From contig CAMLML010000018.1 in assembly GCA_946481095.1 (NCBI GenBank), positions 1 to 62,740 of the forward strand: 62,740 nt of DNA, in the 5' to 3' direction. Positions 38,448 to 47,477 of this stretch are shown piece by piece. Numbering within the stretch: the stretch's first letter is position 1; each line of letters opens with the position of its first letter. Made by a program: the position numbers and the translations under genes. This DNA is from an uncultured Cellvibrio sp. Its GTDB lineage: Bacteria; Pseudomonadota; Gammaproteobacteria; Pseudomonadales; Cellvibrionaceae. The notes under the pieces are model-generated. The model was not told the origin of the DNA, searched no databases, and saw only the letters and a program-made list of their open reading frames with translations.

Positions 38448-38810
38448 ATGCAAACCATCGCAAGTATTGCCATTGCCTTGATTGCCTTGTTGCACTTTTA
38501 CATCATGATTCTGGAAATGTTTCTGTGGCATAAACCCAAAGGCAGAAAAGTGTTTGGGACTAGCCGGGAATTTGCGGAGGCATCCCGAGTGCTTGCTGCT
38601 AATCAGGGGCTGTATAACGGTTTCCTTGCGGCAGGGCTTGTTTGGGGTTTGATACTGGGGCCAGCTGGATATTCCATAAAAATGTTTTTTTTGGCCTGTA
38701 TTGTGGTTGCCGGTGTTTTTGGCGCCCTGACGTCGAGTAAAAAAATCCTCTATGTTCAGGCCATTCCAGGGCTTATTGCCTTGGTATTGCTGGTTTTATC
38801 AGGCGCTTGA
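38448..38810 (+). CDS. DUF1304 integral membrane protein
   Basis: 120 residues with four hydrophobic helices (about 5-25, 53-70, 75-93 and 98-118). The signatures LHFYIMILEMFLW near the N-terminus and RVLAANQGLYNGFLAAGL identify DUF1304. Function is unknown in the family. RBS AAGGAG. A hairpin, CCCGAAAC/GTTTCGGG (38371-38400), separates it from the GH3 gene. Confidence 0.85.
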   Translation: MQTIASIAIALIALLHFYIMILEMFLWHKPKGRKVFGTSREFAEASRVLAANQGLYNGFLAAGLVWGLILGPAGYSIKMFFLACIVVAGVFGALTSSKKILYVQAIPGLIALVLLVLSGA

Positions 38811-38862
38811 TACTTTATCTCCTCTGTTTTTTCTTCTCTGAAAAAAGATTTATTTAACCGGA

Positions 38863-38878
38863 TGCTAATTTTTTAGCA
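38863..38878. promoter_or_regulatory. Operator copy 1 for BlaI-type repressor
   Basis: TGCTAA-TTTT-TTAGCA, the core of a longer perfect palindrome (ACCGGATGCTAA 38857-38868 and TTAGCATCCGGT 38873-38884). It is the distal copy of three TGCTAA-N4-TTAGCA repeats upstream of the repressor gene. The long arms could also act as a terminator for the DUF1304 gene, although no T-run follows. Confidence 0.7.
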
Positions 38879-38905
38879 TCCGGTGCTTGCTTTATTATTT
38901 TGACA

Positions 38906-38921
38906 TGCTAATTTAGTAGCA
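38906..38921. promoter_or_regulatory. Operator copy 2 for BlaI-type repressor
   Basis: TGCTAA-TTTA-GTAGCA, one mismatch from copies 1 and 3. A TTGACA -35-like element (38900-38905) lies immediately in front, so a bound repressor would cover the promoter. Confidence 0.7.
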
Positions 38922-38924
38922 TGG

Positions 38925-38940
38925 TGCTAAAAAATTAGCA
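38925..38940. promoter_or_regulatory. Operator copy 3 for BlaI-type repressor
   Basis: TGCTAA-AAAA-TTAGCA, perfect, with its centre 19 bases from copy 2 and about 36 bases before the repressor ATG. Copies 2 and 3 together would block transcription of the repressor/protease operon. Confidence 0.7.
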
Positions 38941-38976
38941 TATATTGAAAGATCTCCATGTGCAGGCTCTATTTCT

Positions 38977-39366
38977 ATGAAAAGCAACAAACCGGTTGAT
39001 TTGCAATTAAGTAAACGTGAGCGTCAGATTATGGATGCCTTGTTTGAAGCGGGCGAGCTTTCTGCCCAGGACATCAAAGCCGCTATTCCGGATGCGCCGA
39101 GTTATTCAGCGGTACGCGCATTGCTCGCGAAGTTGGTCGAAAAAGACATAGTGCGTTTTCGGGATGAATCCGGACGCTATATTTATTTCCCCGTAATTGA
39201 ACAGGAAGTTGCCCGTGTTTCAGCTTTGGAAAAAATGGTGAAAACATTTTTTGGTGGATCGACAGCGGCGGCTGTGAATGCATTATTGGGCATGCAAAAT
39301 AAAAAGTTAACGCAGGAAGAAATTACTGAATTGCAAGCCGCTATTGAAAAAGCGAAACAAGATTGA
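38977..39366 (+). CDS. BlaI/MecI/CopY-family repressor
   Basis: 129 residues. A winged-helix N-terminus (LSKRERQIMDALFEAGELSAQDIKAAI in parts, then SAVRALLAKLVEKDIV) and a C-terminal dimerisation helix (VSALEKMVKTFFGGSTAAAVNALL) are typical. BlaI-type dimers repress until cleaved or released through a paired M56 membrane protease, which is encoded next. Three palindromes upstream are the likely binding sites, implying autoregulation. No beta-lactamase gene is linked. Confidence 0.92.
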   Translation: MKSNKPVDLQLSKRERQIMDALFEAGELSAQDIKAAIPDAPSYSAVRALLAKLVEKDIVRFRDESGRYIYFPVIEQEVARVSALEKMVKTFFGGSTAAAVNALLGMQNKKLTQEEITELQAAIEKAKQD

Positions 39367-39376
39367 GGATAGGCGT

Positions 39377-40948
39377 ATGCAGGGTCCTGATTTGGCAACA
39401 ATAGTGATCACAGGGTTAATAAAACCCATGATGTTAATTATTCTGGTGATCACCCTTTATTTATGTTTGCGTAATCATTCAGCAGCCCTGAAACATTTTT
39501 GTTTGATGATGGGAATGGCTTCATTGTTAATTCTACCTGTAAGTTCGTATGTCACCCCGGAAATGACCTGGAATTTTCCTTTTGGGACATATTTATTCGA
39601 TAGTATTCCTTTTTCCTGGCGCGAATACTTAATCAAGACTTCTTATACCAATGTGCCAGCACTCTTGTGGCAATCTATGTTGGTTGTATATCTTTTTGTG
39701 TCCACTTCAATCATGTTTTATTTATTAATCGGGTTTATTCAGATTTGGAAAATCTATTCCCGCTCATCTATGGTTGAAGATGCAGAAACATTAGCTTTGG
39801 CTCATGAAATTAAACATCTATTTGGAATTAATCGTAAAATCAAAATTTCCAGCAGTCGGGAGTTGAGTTCGCCCTGTGTCTGGGGAATTTGGAATCCTAA
39901 AATTTTATTACCCAATAATTATATTGATTGGAGCAGCGATCAAAAAATCAGTGTATTGATGCATGAGTTGGGGCACATTTATCGTTACGATGCGTTAAGT
40001 TTATTTGTTGTCAGGATGACCTGCGCAATCTTTTGGTTTTTGATTCCGTTATGGTGGATGGCGCGTAAGATTTCGGTTTCGTCTGAAATTGCATGTGACG
40101 ATTTGATTTATCGTATGGGTGAAAAACATGTGCAATATGCGGAGCACTTATTGCAATTGGCTGATCATTCTGAAAATGCGTCCGCCGTTGTGGTTCCTAT
40201 GTCGGGTCACGGGGCAAGTCATGGATCGGGCCATTCAGAAATTTACCAACGCATTATGGCGGTGTTGGATATTAAAAGACCTCGACAAGCCGTTAAGTCG
40301 GAATCTATTCAGTACCCGGTTTTGATCGGAATATTATTTGTTGTGATATTGGCTTCTGTAGACAGAATAAATTTTTATCCTGAAAAACCATTCGATCATC
40401 AAGTCAAATTATTCAATTTTTCATGGGCGAAAGTAATCGAACCGCAAGAACGGGATGACAATCTGATATCGGCAGAACAGGCTTTATCGGTAGCTGATCA
40501 ATTGGAATTGCAACCAAAACCGGTATTGGTTACCAGAGTAATGCCGCCAAAAGAAAAAGCGAATTCTGATATTATGGAGGAATATAAAAATCATTATAAA
40601 ATCGATAAAACCGATATTGATTCAAGAATTGTAATAGGTGAGGACAGCTCGACCCCCACTGCAAACTCCTCAGTGTCTTATACCACTATCACATCGACTA
40701 GGCCGGTTTATCCTGATCATGCTTTGAAAAAAGGCATCACAGGTAATGTCAAAGTTGAGTTTGATCTGGATGACAATGGTTACGCAAAAAATGTGCGAAT
40801 ACTGGAATCAAACCCCGCTGGAATATTTGATGCTGCAATCATCCATGCAATAAAACAATCGCGATTCAAATGGAATCATCACTCAACGCAATATTCTTCT
40901 ATAAAGCAGGAATTTCATTTCAGGCTTGATCACCGCCGAAAGCGGTAA
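39377..40948 (+). CDS. BlaR1-like M56 membrane metallopeptidase fused to a TonB C-terminal domain
   Basis: 523 residues from ATG 39377 (GAGG site); the frame open to 39344 overlaps blaI. Membrane helices at about 9-30, 42-58, 98-122 and 206-228, plus one near 315. The zinc-protease motif is HELGH (196-200) with E237 in SSEIACDD. Instead of the BlaR1 penicillin-sensor domain, the C-terminus (about 430-520) is a TonB-type domain (RPVYPDHALKKGITGNVKVEF; FDAAIIHAIKQSRFKW). It likely degrades or inactivates the BlaI partner after an unknown envelope signal. Confidence 0.9.
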   Translation: MQGPDLATIVITGLIKPMMLIILVITLYLCLRNHSAALKHFCLMMGMASLLILPVSSYVTPEMTWNFPFGTYLFDSIPFSWREYLIKTSYTNVPALLWQSMLVVYLFVSTSIMFYLLIGFIQIWKIYSRSSMVEDAETLALAHEIKHLFGINRKIKISSSRELSSPCVWGIWNPKILLPNNYIDWSSDQKISVLMHELGHIYRYDALSLFVVRMTCAIFWFLIPLWWMARKISVSSEIACDDLIYRMGEKHVQYAEHLLQLADHSENASAVVVPMSGHGASHGSGHSEIYQRIMAVLDIKRPRQAVKSESIQYPVLIGILFVVILASVDRINFYPEKPFDHQVKLFNFSWAKVIEPQERDDNLISAEQALSVADQLELQPKPVLVTRVMPPKEKANSDIMEEYKNHYKIDKTDIDSRIVIGEDSSTPTANSSVSYTTITSTRPVYPDHALKKGITGNVKVEFDLDDNGYAKNVRILESNPAGIFDAAIIHAIKQSRFKWNHHSTQYSSIKQEFHFRLDHRRKR

Positions 40949-41054
40949 AGTTTAACTCTCCCTTTTCTAATTGATTTTCAATGCCCTCGCCGGGTAGGGG
41001 TTAGTGTTGCCCGGAAATGATCAAAACTTTCAATTATTAACATAGGTGAAAATT

Positions 41055-41702
41055 ATGAACACTTCTTCAATGTCAGTAAATTTATACGAAACACTGGATA
41101 TAGCGGATTTCATCAAAAAAATTCTCGCTATCTGCTTTGGTGTTGTGATGACTATGTCGCTTTTTTATATGATGTATTTGTTGATAAAGAACGATACTCT
41201 CCCAGCCGAACTACCGAAAAATCCTCCGATACCTGCGGTAAATTTTGTTGTACCAAAAATTACGACAATTTTTGATGCTGAAGTTCCTGCGCCAGTTAAA
41301 CCGATTATTCATACTGTACCACCTACACCTTATGAACCTATCACGCCAAATGTTGATCCAGGTATAAGCATTCCGGTTGACCCTGTAATTATTGATCCGC
41401 CTAAAGTGCCAGGATTTTCCATGAATGCACAGTCATTACCAATAGTTAAGTTCGCACCTGTTTATCCTCATGCGGCGACAGTTAAAGGTATAGAAGGGTA
41501 TGTGGATGTGGTATTTGATGTAACTGAAACGGGAACGACTGAAAATATTCAAATTGTTTATGCCGAGCCAGCAAAAATATTCAATTCTGCTGTTTTGAAA
41601 GCAGTGGCGAGATGGAAATATAAGCCCAAGTCAGATGATGTTGGCAATCCTGTGAAAATGTTTGGTCTTCGTGAAAGGCTTCGCTTTACTATGGAAAAAT
41701 AA
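41055..41702 (+). CDS. TonB-family energy transducer-like protein
   Basis: 215 residues from ATG 41055 (a GTG three codons earlier is possible). One N-terminal membrane helix (about 25-47), a proline-rich spacer (about 55-125: PPIPAVNF, VPPTPYEPITP, IIDPPKVPG), and a C-terminal TonB domain (FAPVYPHAATVKGIEGYVDVVF; AVARWKYKP). No exbB/exbD are adjacent. It lies about 100 bases after the M56-TonB fusion and its C-terminal domain resembles that fusion's, so it probably belongs to the same regulon. The spacer has no clear terminator. Confidence 0.9.
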   Translation: MNTSSMSVNLYETLDIADFIKKILAICFGVVMTMSLFYMMYLLIKNDTLPAELPKNPPIPAVNFVVPKITTIFDAEVPAPVKPIIHTVPPTPYEPITPNVDPGISIPVDPVIIDPPKVPGFSMNAQSLPIVKFAPVYPHAATVKGIEGYVDVVFDVTETGTTENIQIVYAEPAKIFNSAVLKAVARWKYKPKSDDVGNPVKMFGLRERLRFTMEK

Positions 41703-41739
41703 TTTATACTGGCATGGACGCCTTTTTTGTAAGATAGTT

Positions 41740-42567
41740 ATGTCTGAATTTATTCATATTGCAACAACTGCCACAACACACCAGGATGAATTTTTGGCAA
41801 AAAAACTGTCAATGGAATTATCTTGTGATTATTTAGGCGAGCAGATTGCTGAAACAATCGGCTCGCATGAATTTGTCCTGATTGTGAATGATAAAAAAAT
41901 AATCCTGCAGCAAACAGGTCGAAAAGTACCTGGTCCTGTTTTTGCGGAATTTACGGCAGGAGCTGTTGATCACAGGCGCAAGTTTGGTGGCGGTAAAGGA
42001 CAAATGATTGCCAAAGCTGTGGGTATTAAATCAAGTGTGTATCCGCGTATTCTGGATGCAACAGCAGGTTTGGGTAAAGACAGTTTTGTGCTGGCAACTT
42101 TGGGTGCCAGTGTGACCATGATCGAGCGATCTCCGGTGATTCATTGTTTATTGGAAAATGGATTGCAGCGTGCACAAGCATTTGCACAGGAGCATGATCC
42201 TGAATTGTCGGTTGTCATGAATCGTATGCGATTATTTAAAACGTCCAGCCACCATTATTTATCCTCGCTGACTGCAGAAAATTATCCCGATGTGATTTAT
42301 CTTGATCCCATGTTTCCGGAAAGAGAAAAATCGGCAGAAGTCAAAAAAGACATGCTCGCATTTCATTCGTTGGTGGGTAAGGATGATGATGCTGATCAGT
42401 TATTACCTTTGGCATTGTCGGCAGTGAATTACCGTGTAGTGGTCAAGCGACCACGCAAAGCTCCTTTTTTAAATAATCAAATGCCTTCATTTCAACTGGA
42501 AGGAAAGTCCAGCCGGTTTGATATTTATACCATTAAAAAAATGCCGGACAAATTAAATCATGCTTGA
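41740..42567 (+). CDS. rsmJ: RsmJ, 16S rRNA (guanine-1516-N2)-methyltransferase
   Basis: 275 residues from ATG 41740; the open frame to 41662 overlaps the TonB gene. Family motifs: DHRRKFGGGKGQMIAKAVG, the SAM-binding motif ILDATAGLGKDSFVLATLG, and the catalytic-type motif VIYLDPMFPEREKSAEVK. It methylates G1516 of 16S rRNA. Convergent with hemN, with 14 bases between stops. Confidence 0.95.
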   Translation: MSEFIHIATTATTHQDEFLAKKLSMELSCDYLGEQIAETIGSHEFVLIVNDKKIILQQTGRKVPGPVFAEFTAGAVDHRRKFGGGKGQMIAKAVGIKSSVYPRILDATAGLGKDSFVLATLGASVTMIERSPVIHCLLENGLQRAQAFAQEHDPELSVVMNRMRLFKTSSHHYLSSLTAENYPDVIYLDPMFPEREKSAEVKKDMLAFHSLVGKDDDADQLLPLALSAVNYRVVVKRPRKAPFLNNQMPSFQLEGKSSRFDIYTIKKMPDKLNHA

Positions 42568-42581
42568 TGCAAGCAGAAGCT

Positions 42582-43973
42582 TCACATGATTTTTGAATAT
42601 CGAATCAAATTGTTTTGAGGTAAATATTCGTCAAATACCATGCATATCCGTCGAATTAGCAAGCGACCGGCATTGCTCACTTTTATACCTGTTTCATCCA
42701 TGATTAAAAGCCCGTCTGTTTGCATTTGTTCCAATTCCTGAAGTTGGTAGCGAAAATGTGTTTTGGCATTGACGCCGAAAAAATTTTCTACGTCAGCATA
42801 ATCCAGCTGTAACTGGCAGATTAATTGATTGATAACAAAACGCCGCAGCTGGTCTTCTTCATTTAACGTGAACCCTCTGGCGACAGGTAGCAATCCTGCA
42901 TCCAGCTTGGTTTGGTAGTTTTGAATATCTTTTACATTTTGAATATAAATATTATCGATCATGCTGATGGAAGAGACGCCCAGTGCTAATAAATCACAAT
43001 CACTGTGTGTGGAGTAACCCTGGAAATTTCGATGCAGTTTCCCTTGTGTTTGTGCAATCACCAGATCATCGCCAGGTTTGGCGAAATGATCCATGCCTAT
43101 ATAGATGTAACCGGCAGATTCCAGGGTTTGAATCGCCATGTGTAAAATGTCCATTTTTTCTGCGGCGTCAGGTAAATCTTCGGTACGAATCAAAGCCTGA
43201 CTTTTGAAAAGATGTGGCATATGGGCGTAATTAAAAATGGATAATCTATCCGGAGACAAATCCAGAATTTTATTCAGTGTTTGTTGAAAGCCTGACAAAT
43301 GTTGTTTGGGTAATCCATAAATAAGATCCATGCTGATCGACCGGTATTGATCCTGTTTAAGTGCAGCAACCAGCTCGGCAATTTCCTGAAAACTGTTGTA
43401 GCGATTAACGGCTTTTTGCACATTCCAGTCGAAGTCCTGTACACCCATGCTGACACGATTAAAACCCAGTTGCCGCAAATGGTGCATTGTATTAATCGAG
43501 ACTTTTCCGGGATGAATTTCTATCGAAAATTCACCGGTTTCATCATCAGCCAAATTAAATAAGTGACGTGTTGAATGCATTAATAATGACATTTCATCAT
43601 CGCTGATAAAACTGGGAGTGCCGCCACCCCAGTGAAGCTGGGTGACTTGACGTTGGCTATCGAATAAATCTGCGTAGATTGCCAGTTCCTGAATCATGCG
43701 CTGCAGGTAGGGTAAGGCACGTTGTTTGTTGTGCGTGACAATTTTATTGCAGCCGCAGTAGTAACAGAGGGTTTCGCAAAATGGAATGTGAAAATAAAGC
43801 GATAAAGGTTTGCGGGTGCTATTGCTTCGTTGTATAGCGTTCAACAGATGTGTTTCATGAAAATGATCGCGAAATTGTGGTGCGGTGGGGTAGGATGTAT
43901 ATCGAGGTCCTGCAATATCATAGTTGTTGAGCAAGTCCTGATTCCAGGTTAAAGGTTGTTGAAAAATTGCCAT
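42582..43973 (-). CDS. hemN: Oxygen-independent coproporphyrinogen III oxidase (HemN)
   Basis: 463 residues from ATG 43973, which has GGAG at good spacing; ten further upstream codons lack a ribosome site. Radical-SAM cysteines lie in PFCETLCYYCGC (CxxxCxxC plus the HemN-typical extra Cys). YDIAGPRYTSYPTA at the N-terminus and WGGGTPSF are present. HemN makes protoporphyrinogen IX without oxygen. A perfect ANR/FNR-type box lies 57 bases upstream, as expected for anaerobic control. Confidence 0.97.
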   Translation of the reverse strand: MAIFQQPLTWNQDLLNNYDIAGPRYTSYPTAPQFRDHFHETHLLNAIQRSNSTRKPLSLYFHIPFCETLCYYCGCNKIVTHNKQRALPYLQRMIQELAIYADLFDSQRQVTQLHWGGGTPSFISDDEMSLLMHSTRHLFNLADDETGEFSIEIHPGKVSINTMHHLRQLGFNRVSMGVQDFDWNVQKAVNRYNSFQEIAELVAALKQDQYRSISMDLIYGLPKQHLSGFQQTLNKILDLSPDRLSIFNYAHMPHLFKSQALIRTEDLPDAAEKMDILHMAIQTLESAGYIYIGMDHFAKPGDDLVIAQTQGKLHRNFQGYSTHSDCDLLALGVSSISMIDNIYIQNVKDIQNYQTKLDAGLLPVARGFTLNEEDQLRRFVINQLICQLQLDYADVENFFGVNAKTHFRYQLQELEQMQTDGLLIMDETGIKVSNAGRLLIRRICMVFDEYLPQNNLIRYSKIM

Positions 43974-44029
43974 CGGCATTCTCCATGGGTTTGATGCTGA
44001 CATGGTAGGAATTGGGGCGAGGGTGCATC

Positions 44030-44043
44030 TTGATATGAATCAA
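44030..44043. promoter_or_regulatory. ANR/FNR-type box
   Basis: TTGATATGAATCAA fits the consensus TTGAT-N4-ATCAA perfectly. It lies between hemN (minus strand, start at 43973) and the oxygenase gene (plus strand, start 44076). hemN is a classic Fnr/Anr target; the site may also influence the divergent oxygenase. Confidence 0.85.
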
Positions 44044-44075
44044 GCACCGGTTAATGATTTTTTATAGGAGTTGGA

Positions 44076-44696
44076 TTGTTGATTGATGATGAGTTGGAAT
44101 TGTTATGGGACAAAATTGCCAATGCGTTGGTTGATCCTGGCTACATTATTCTGGATTCTGTTTTAAGTGATCAGGTAAAAAACTTGATGCAGCATTTGGA
44201 CAATCTTGAGCAGCAGGGAATGGCATCTGCCGGGATTGGTCGTGGACAGGGTTTTCATCAGAGCAAACAGATTCGGGGTGACAGTATTCATTGGTTGTCC
44301 GATCAGCATCCGATAGAAAAGGCTTTTCTCGATTGGGTGGAAAAATGCCGGATTGGTTTAAATCTGCGACTTTATTTGGGGCTTATGGATTACGAATGCC
44401 ATTTTGCGGTTTATCCTGCTGGCAGTTTTTATCAGAAACATTTGGACAGTTTTCGCGATAAAGGATCGAATCGTCCTGTTCGAAGGATTTCCATAGTGTT
44501 TTATTTGAATCAGGATTGGAATCTTGAAAATGGTGGTGCACTGGTGCTCTATGATGAGACGGGCCAGAGAATTTTGGAAAGTGTTGCACCAGAATGTGGC
44601 AGGATGCTGGTGTTTCTCAGTGAAAAATTTCCTCATGAGGTCAAAATGGCTCATCAAAAACGCCGTAGCATTGCCGGGTGGATTCGAAGCCGATGA
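44076..44696 (+). CDS. 2OG-Fe(II) oxygenase (prolyl-hydroxylase-like)
   Basis: 206 residues from a TTG at 44076 with AGGAG five bases upstream; no ATG is suitably placed. Iron ligands: H122 and D124 (YQKHLDSF) and H187 (FPHEV). The 2-oxoglutarate-binding Arg is R197 (KRRSIAGW). The sequence resembles bacterial SM-20/PHD-type hydroxylases, which act on protein proline or related substrates. The target is unknown. It is 117 bases upstream of the ATP-grasp gene. Confidence 0.88.
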   Translation: MLIDDELELLWDKIANALVDPGYIILDSVLSDQVKNLMQHLDNLEQQGMASAGIGRGQGFHQSKQIRGDSIHWLSDQHPIEKAFLDWVEKCRIGLNLRLYLGLMDYECHFAVYPAGSFYQKHLDSFRDKGSNRPVRRISIVFYLNQDWNLENGGALVLYDETGQRILESVAPECGRMLVFLSEKFPHEVKMAHQKRRSIAGWIRSR

Positions 44697-44812
44697 ATAC
44701 TTAGTCAAAATTGATGCTTTTTATTTGAATTTTGTTTATTGGCAATAAACTTGCAGAAACACGGTATAAACAAGCTTTGATAAAGCGGTTTGACACAACG
44801 CGAGGCCAGTCA

Positions 44813-46297
44813 ATGTTGCAGGATCTGTCCATGACCCCCACAAAAAATGCGATGAAAATTAATTGGCAAGATTACTCGTCAGGCCAGTTTTACGACGAGG
44901 TTATATCGTCACCCGGCGTTCCGCGCAATGAAACGCGACATCTGGCTCAATACCTTGCCTCTTTGTCGGGTGAAGAGTTGCAGGAGCGAAAGTTATCAGC
45001 AGAACTTGCTATTAAAACCATGGGCATTTCGTTTACGGTTTACAGTGATGCGGGCAATATTGATCGCGAATGGCCTTTCGATATTATCCCGCGAATTATT
45101 CCTCAAAAAGAATGGCAAAAAACCGAACGCGGTTTAATACAAAGGCTTACAGCGCTGAATTGTTTTATCAATGATATATATAACGACCAGAAAATTATCA
45201 AAGACAAAATCCTGCCTGCTTATTTAATTGAAGATTCCAGTAATTTTCGACGTGAATGTATGGGCATGAAACCTGTTTATGGTGTTTGGTCTCATATTTG
45301 TGGAAGTGATTTAATCAAAAACGAAAAAGGTGAGTTTTTTGTTTTGGAAGATAATTTGCGTGTACCTTCCGGTGTGTCTTATATGCTGGAAAATCGCAAG
45401 GTAACCAAACGCGTTTTTCCAGAGTTATTTGAAAATCACAAAATTGTTCCTGTCACCGATTATCCCAATCAACTGTTTGATATGTTGGCTTCTTTATCGC
45501 CGCGAAAAGCAGATCGTCCGGAAATTGTTGTATTAACTCCCGGTATTTATAACTCGGCTTATTTTGAACATTCCTATCTTGCCCAGCAAATGGGTGTTGA
45601 ATTGGTAGAAGGCAGTGATTTGGTTGTTGATAGCGATGATTGTGTTTATATGCGAAGCATCGGCGGGTTAAAACGTGTCGATGTGATTTATCGCCGCATA
45701 GATGATTTGTTTCTGGATCCGGAAATGTTTAATCCCGATTCAATTCTGGGTGTACGTGGTTTGATGCGTGCATGGTTGAAAGGCAACGTAGGATTGGCAA
45801 ACGCACCGGGAGCGGGGGTGGCAGATGACAAGGTTATCTACACCTATGTACCGGCGATGATTAAATATTATTTAGGGGAAGATCCAATTCTGCCGAACGT
45901 GCCGAGTTATTTATGCATTGATAAAACACAATGTGACTATGTGATTGCCAATCTCGACAAATTGGTAGTGAAACCGGCGAATGAATCCGGTGGCTACGGC
46001 ATGATCATTGGGCCGCAAGCGAGTAAAAAAGAATTGGAAGAATTTGCTCTGAGAATTAAATCCAATCCCCGCAATTACATGGCACAACCACTGATTTCAT
46101 TATCGACCGCCCCCATATTAACTAACGGAAATGCTGAGCCACGACATATCGATTTGCGACCCTTTATTTTGCAAGGAAAAGATTTTTCGGTAACACCGGG
46201 TGGCTTGACCCGGGTTGCTATGCGCAAGGGTTCCTATGTCGTTAACTCTTCGCAAGGCGGCGGCAGTAAAGATACCTGGATAGTGGTGGAGGATTAA
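44813..46297 (+). CDS. Circularly permuted ATP-grasp peptide-ligase-like protein (DUF404/407)
   Basis: 494 residues from ATG 44813 (GAGG site), though the frame is open to a TTG at 44732. Family motifs: RRECMGMKPVYGVWSHICG, VLEDNLRVPSGVSYMLENR, IYRRIDDLFLDP, LANAPGAGVADDK, and VVKPANESGGYGMIIGP. Such proteins are predicted amide-bond ligases acting with alpha-E proteins and often a transglutaminase. The alpha-E partner follows two bases later. The product is unknown. Confidence 0.9.
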   Translation: MLQDLSMTPTKNAMKINWQDYSSGQFYDEVISSPGVPRNETRHLAQYLASLSGEELQERKLSAELAIKTMGISFTVYSDAGNIDREWPFDIIPRIIPQKEWQKTERGLIQRLTALNCFINDIYNDQKIIKDKILPAYLIEDSSNFRRECMGMKPVYGVWSHICGSDLIKNEKGEFFVLEDNLRVPSGVSYMLENRKVTKRVFPELFENHKIVPVTDYPNQLFDMLASLSPRKADRPEIVVLTPGIYNSAYFEHSYLAQQMGVELVEGSDLVVDSDDCVYMRSIGGLKRVDVIYRRIDDLFLDPEMFNPDSILGVRGLMRAWLKGNVGLANAPGAGVADDKVIYTYVPAMIKYYLGEDPILPNVPSYLCIDKTQCDYVIANLDKLVVKPANESGGYGMIIGPQASKKELEEFALRIKSNPRNYMAQPLISLSTAPILTNGNAEPRHIDLRPFILQGKDFSVTPGGLTRVAMRKGSYVVNSSQGGGSKDTWIVVED

Positions 46298-46299
46298 AT

Positions 46300-47268
46300 A
46301 TGTTGTCGCGAGTAGCTGAAAGAATTTATTGGCTGGGTCGTTATATGGAGCGTTGTGAAAATACAGCGCGCCTGGTTAACGTGAATTCCAATTTATTGTT
46401 GGATCTGCCGAGTGATGTTCGTGTTGGTTGGGGATCACTGATTGATATCAGTGGAACCGGAAGTTATTTTGAAAGAGACACGCAGCTGGCCGATGAAAAA
46501 ACAGTAGTGAATTTTATTCTGGCAGATAAAAAAAATCCTGCTTCCTTGATTAATTCGCTGAGTTTTGCAAGAGAAAACTCCCGCATCACTCGTGAAATTA
46601 TGCCGATGGAAGCCTGGGAGTTAATTAATGATCTATATCATTACATTCGCGACAGAGTGGACAAGGTGACATCGCGACGTGATCGAAATGTTATTTTGTT
46701 GCATGTAATTAACAGCGTGCAACAATTTACAGGATTGCTCGCCGGTTGTATGAGTCATAACAATGCTTATGATTTGATTCGCCTGGGGCGTAATCTTGAG
46801 CGAGCTGACATGTCTACGCGCATAGTTGATGTGGGTCTGGTTAATTTGGTGCCGCATCTTTCAATTGGTGGTACAGAAGTGCTGGAGCCCTATGACAACA
46901 TTTTGTGGATGAGCGTTCTTCGCTCGCTCAGCGGTTATCAAATGTACCGTCAACATGTTCGCGATAGAGTGAATGCTGATGCAGTGGTCAAATTTTTGTT
47001 ACAAAACGAAGATTTTCCAAGAGCAGTAGCCCGTTGTTTGAAACAGTTGGAACAATGTGTCTGGTCTATGCCTAATTGTGAAAAAGTCTTGCCCCCCATC
47101 CTGAAAGCACAGCAAATGCTGGACGAGGCTGATTTAAGCCAACTGTTGGAGAAGGGATTGCACGAATATATTGATGAGTTACAAATGGAGATTGGAAATC
47201 TTCATTTTAAAATTGCGGAAACCTGGTTTTTACCTGTGACTTCAATGGATCAGCAGCAGTCTGCATAA
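46300..47268 (+). CDS. Alpha-E domain protein (DUF403)
   Basis: 322 residues, all-helical. The conserved start MLSRVAERIYWLGRYMERCENTARL and the FARENSRITREIMPMEAWE segment identify the alpha-E family. It is almost always paired with the circularly permuted ATP-grasp protein, as here. The transglutaminase-like and proteasome-like protease genes that often follow are not present in the next kilobases. Biochemical role unknown. Confidence 0.92.
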   Translation: MLSRVAERIYWLGRYMERCENTARLVNVNSNLLLDLPSDVRVGWGSLIDISGTGSYFERDTQLADEKTVVNFILADKKNPASLINSLSFARENSRITREIMPMEAWELINDLYHYIRDRVDKVTSRRDRNVILLHVINSVQQFTGLLAGCMSHNNAYDLIRLGRNLERADMSTRIVDVGLVNLVPHLSIGGTEVLEPYDNILWMSVLRSLSGYQMYRQHVRDRVNADAVVKFLLQNEDFPRAVARCLKQLEQCVWSMPNCEKVLPPILKAQQMLDEADLSQLLEKGLHEYIDELQMEIGNLHFKIAETWFLPVTSMDQQQSA

Positions 47269-47477
47269 AGCGGTTGCAGACTCTTTTATCGATACCAACC
47301 CTCAGTATCAACATGGGCACCCTTCAATTCAATATGGGGGCTTGCCCGCAATATTTCTGTCGAATGCAGCATATTTTGGGCTATCCTTTCTGGTAATCAA
47401 ACCCAAGATTCTGCATCATGATGTCTCGCCTGCGTTCAATGGCACTAACTTTAACAAAACGTCATTTAGGTATGTTG

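Noticed and set aside
38977..40948. Beta-lactam resistance regulon
   Set aside because: The BlaI/M56 pair suggests it, but the protease lacks the penicillin-sensor domain and no beta-lactamase is nearby.
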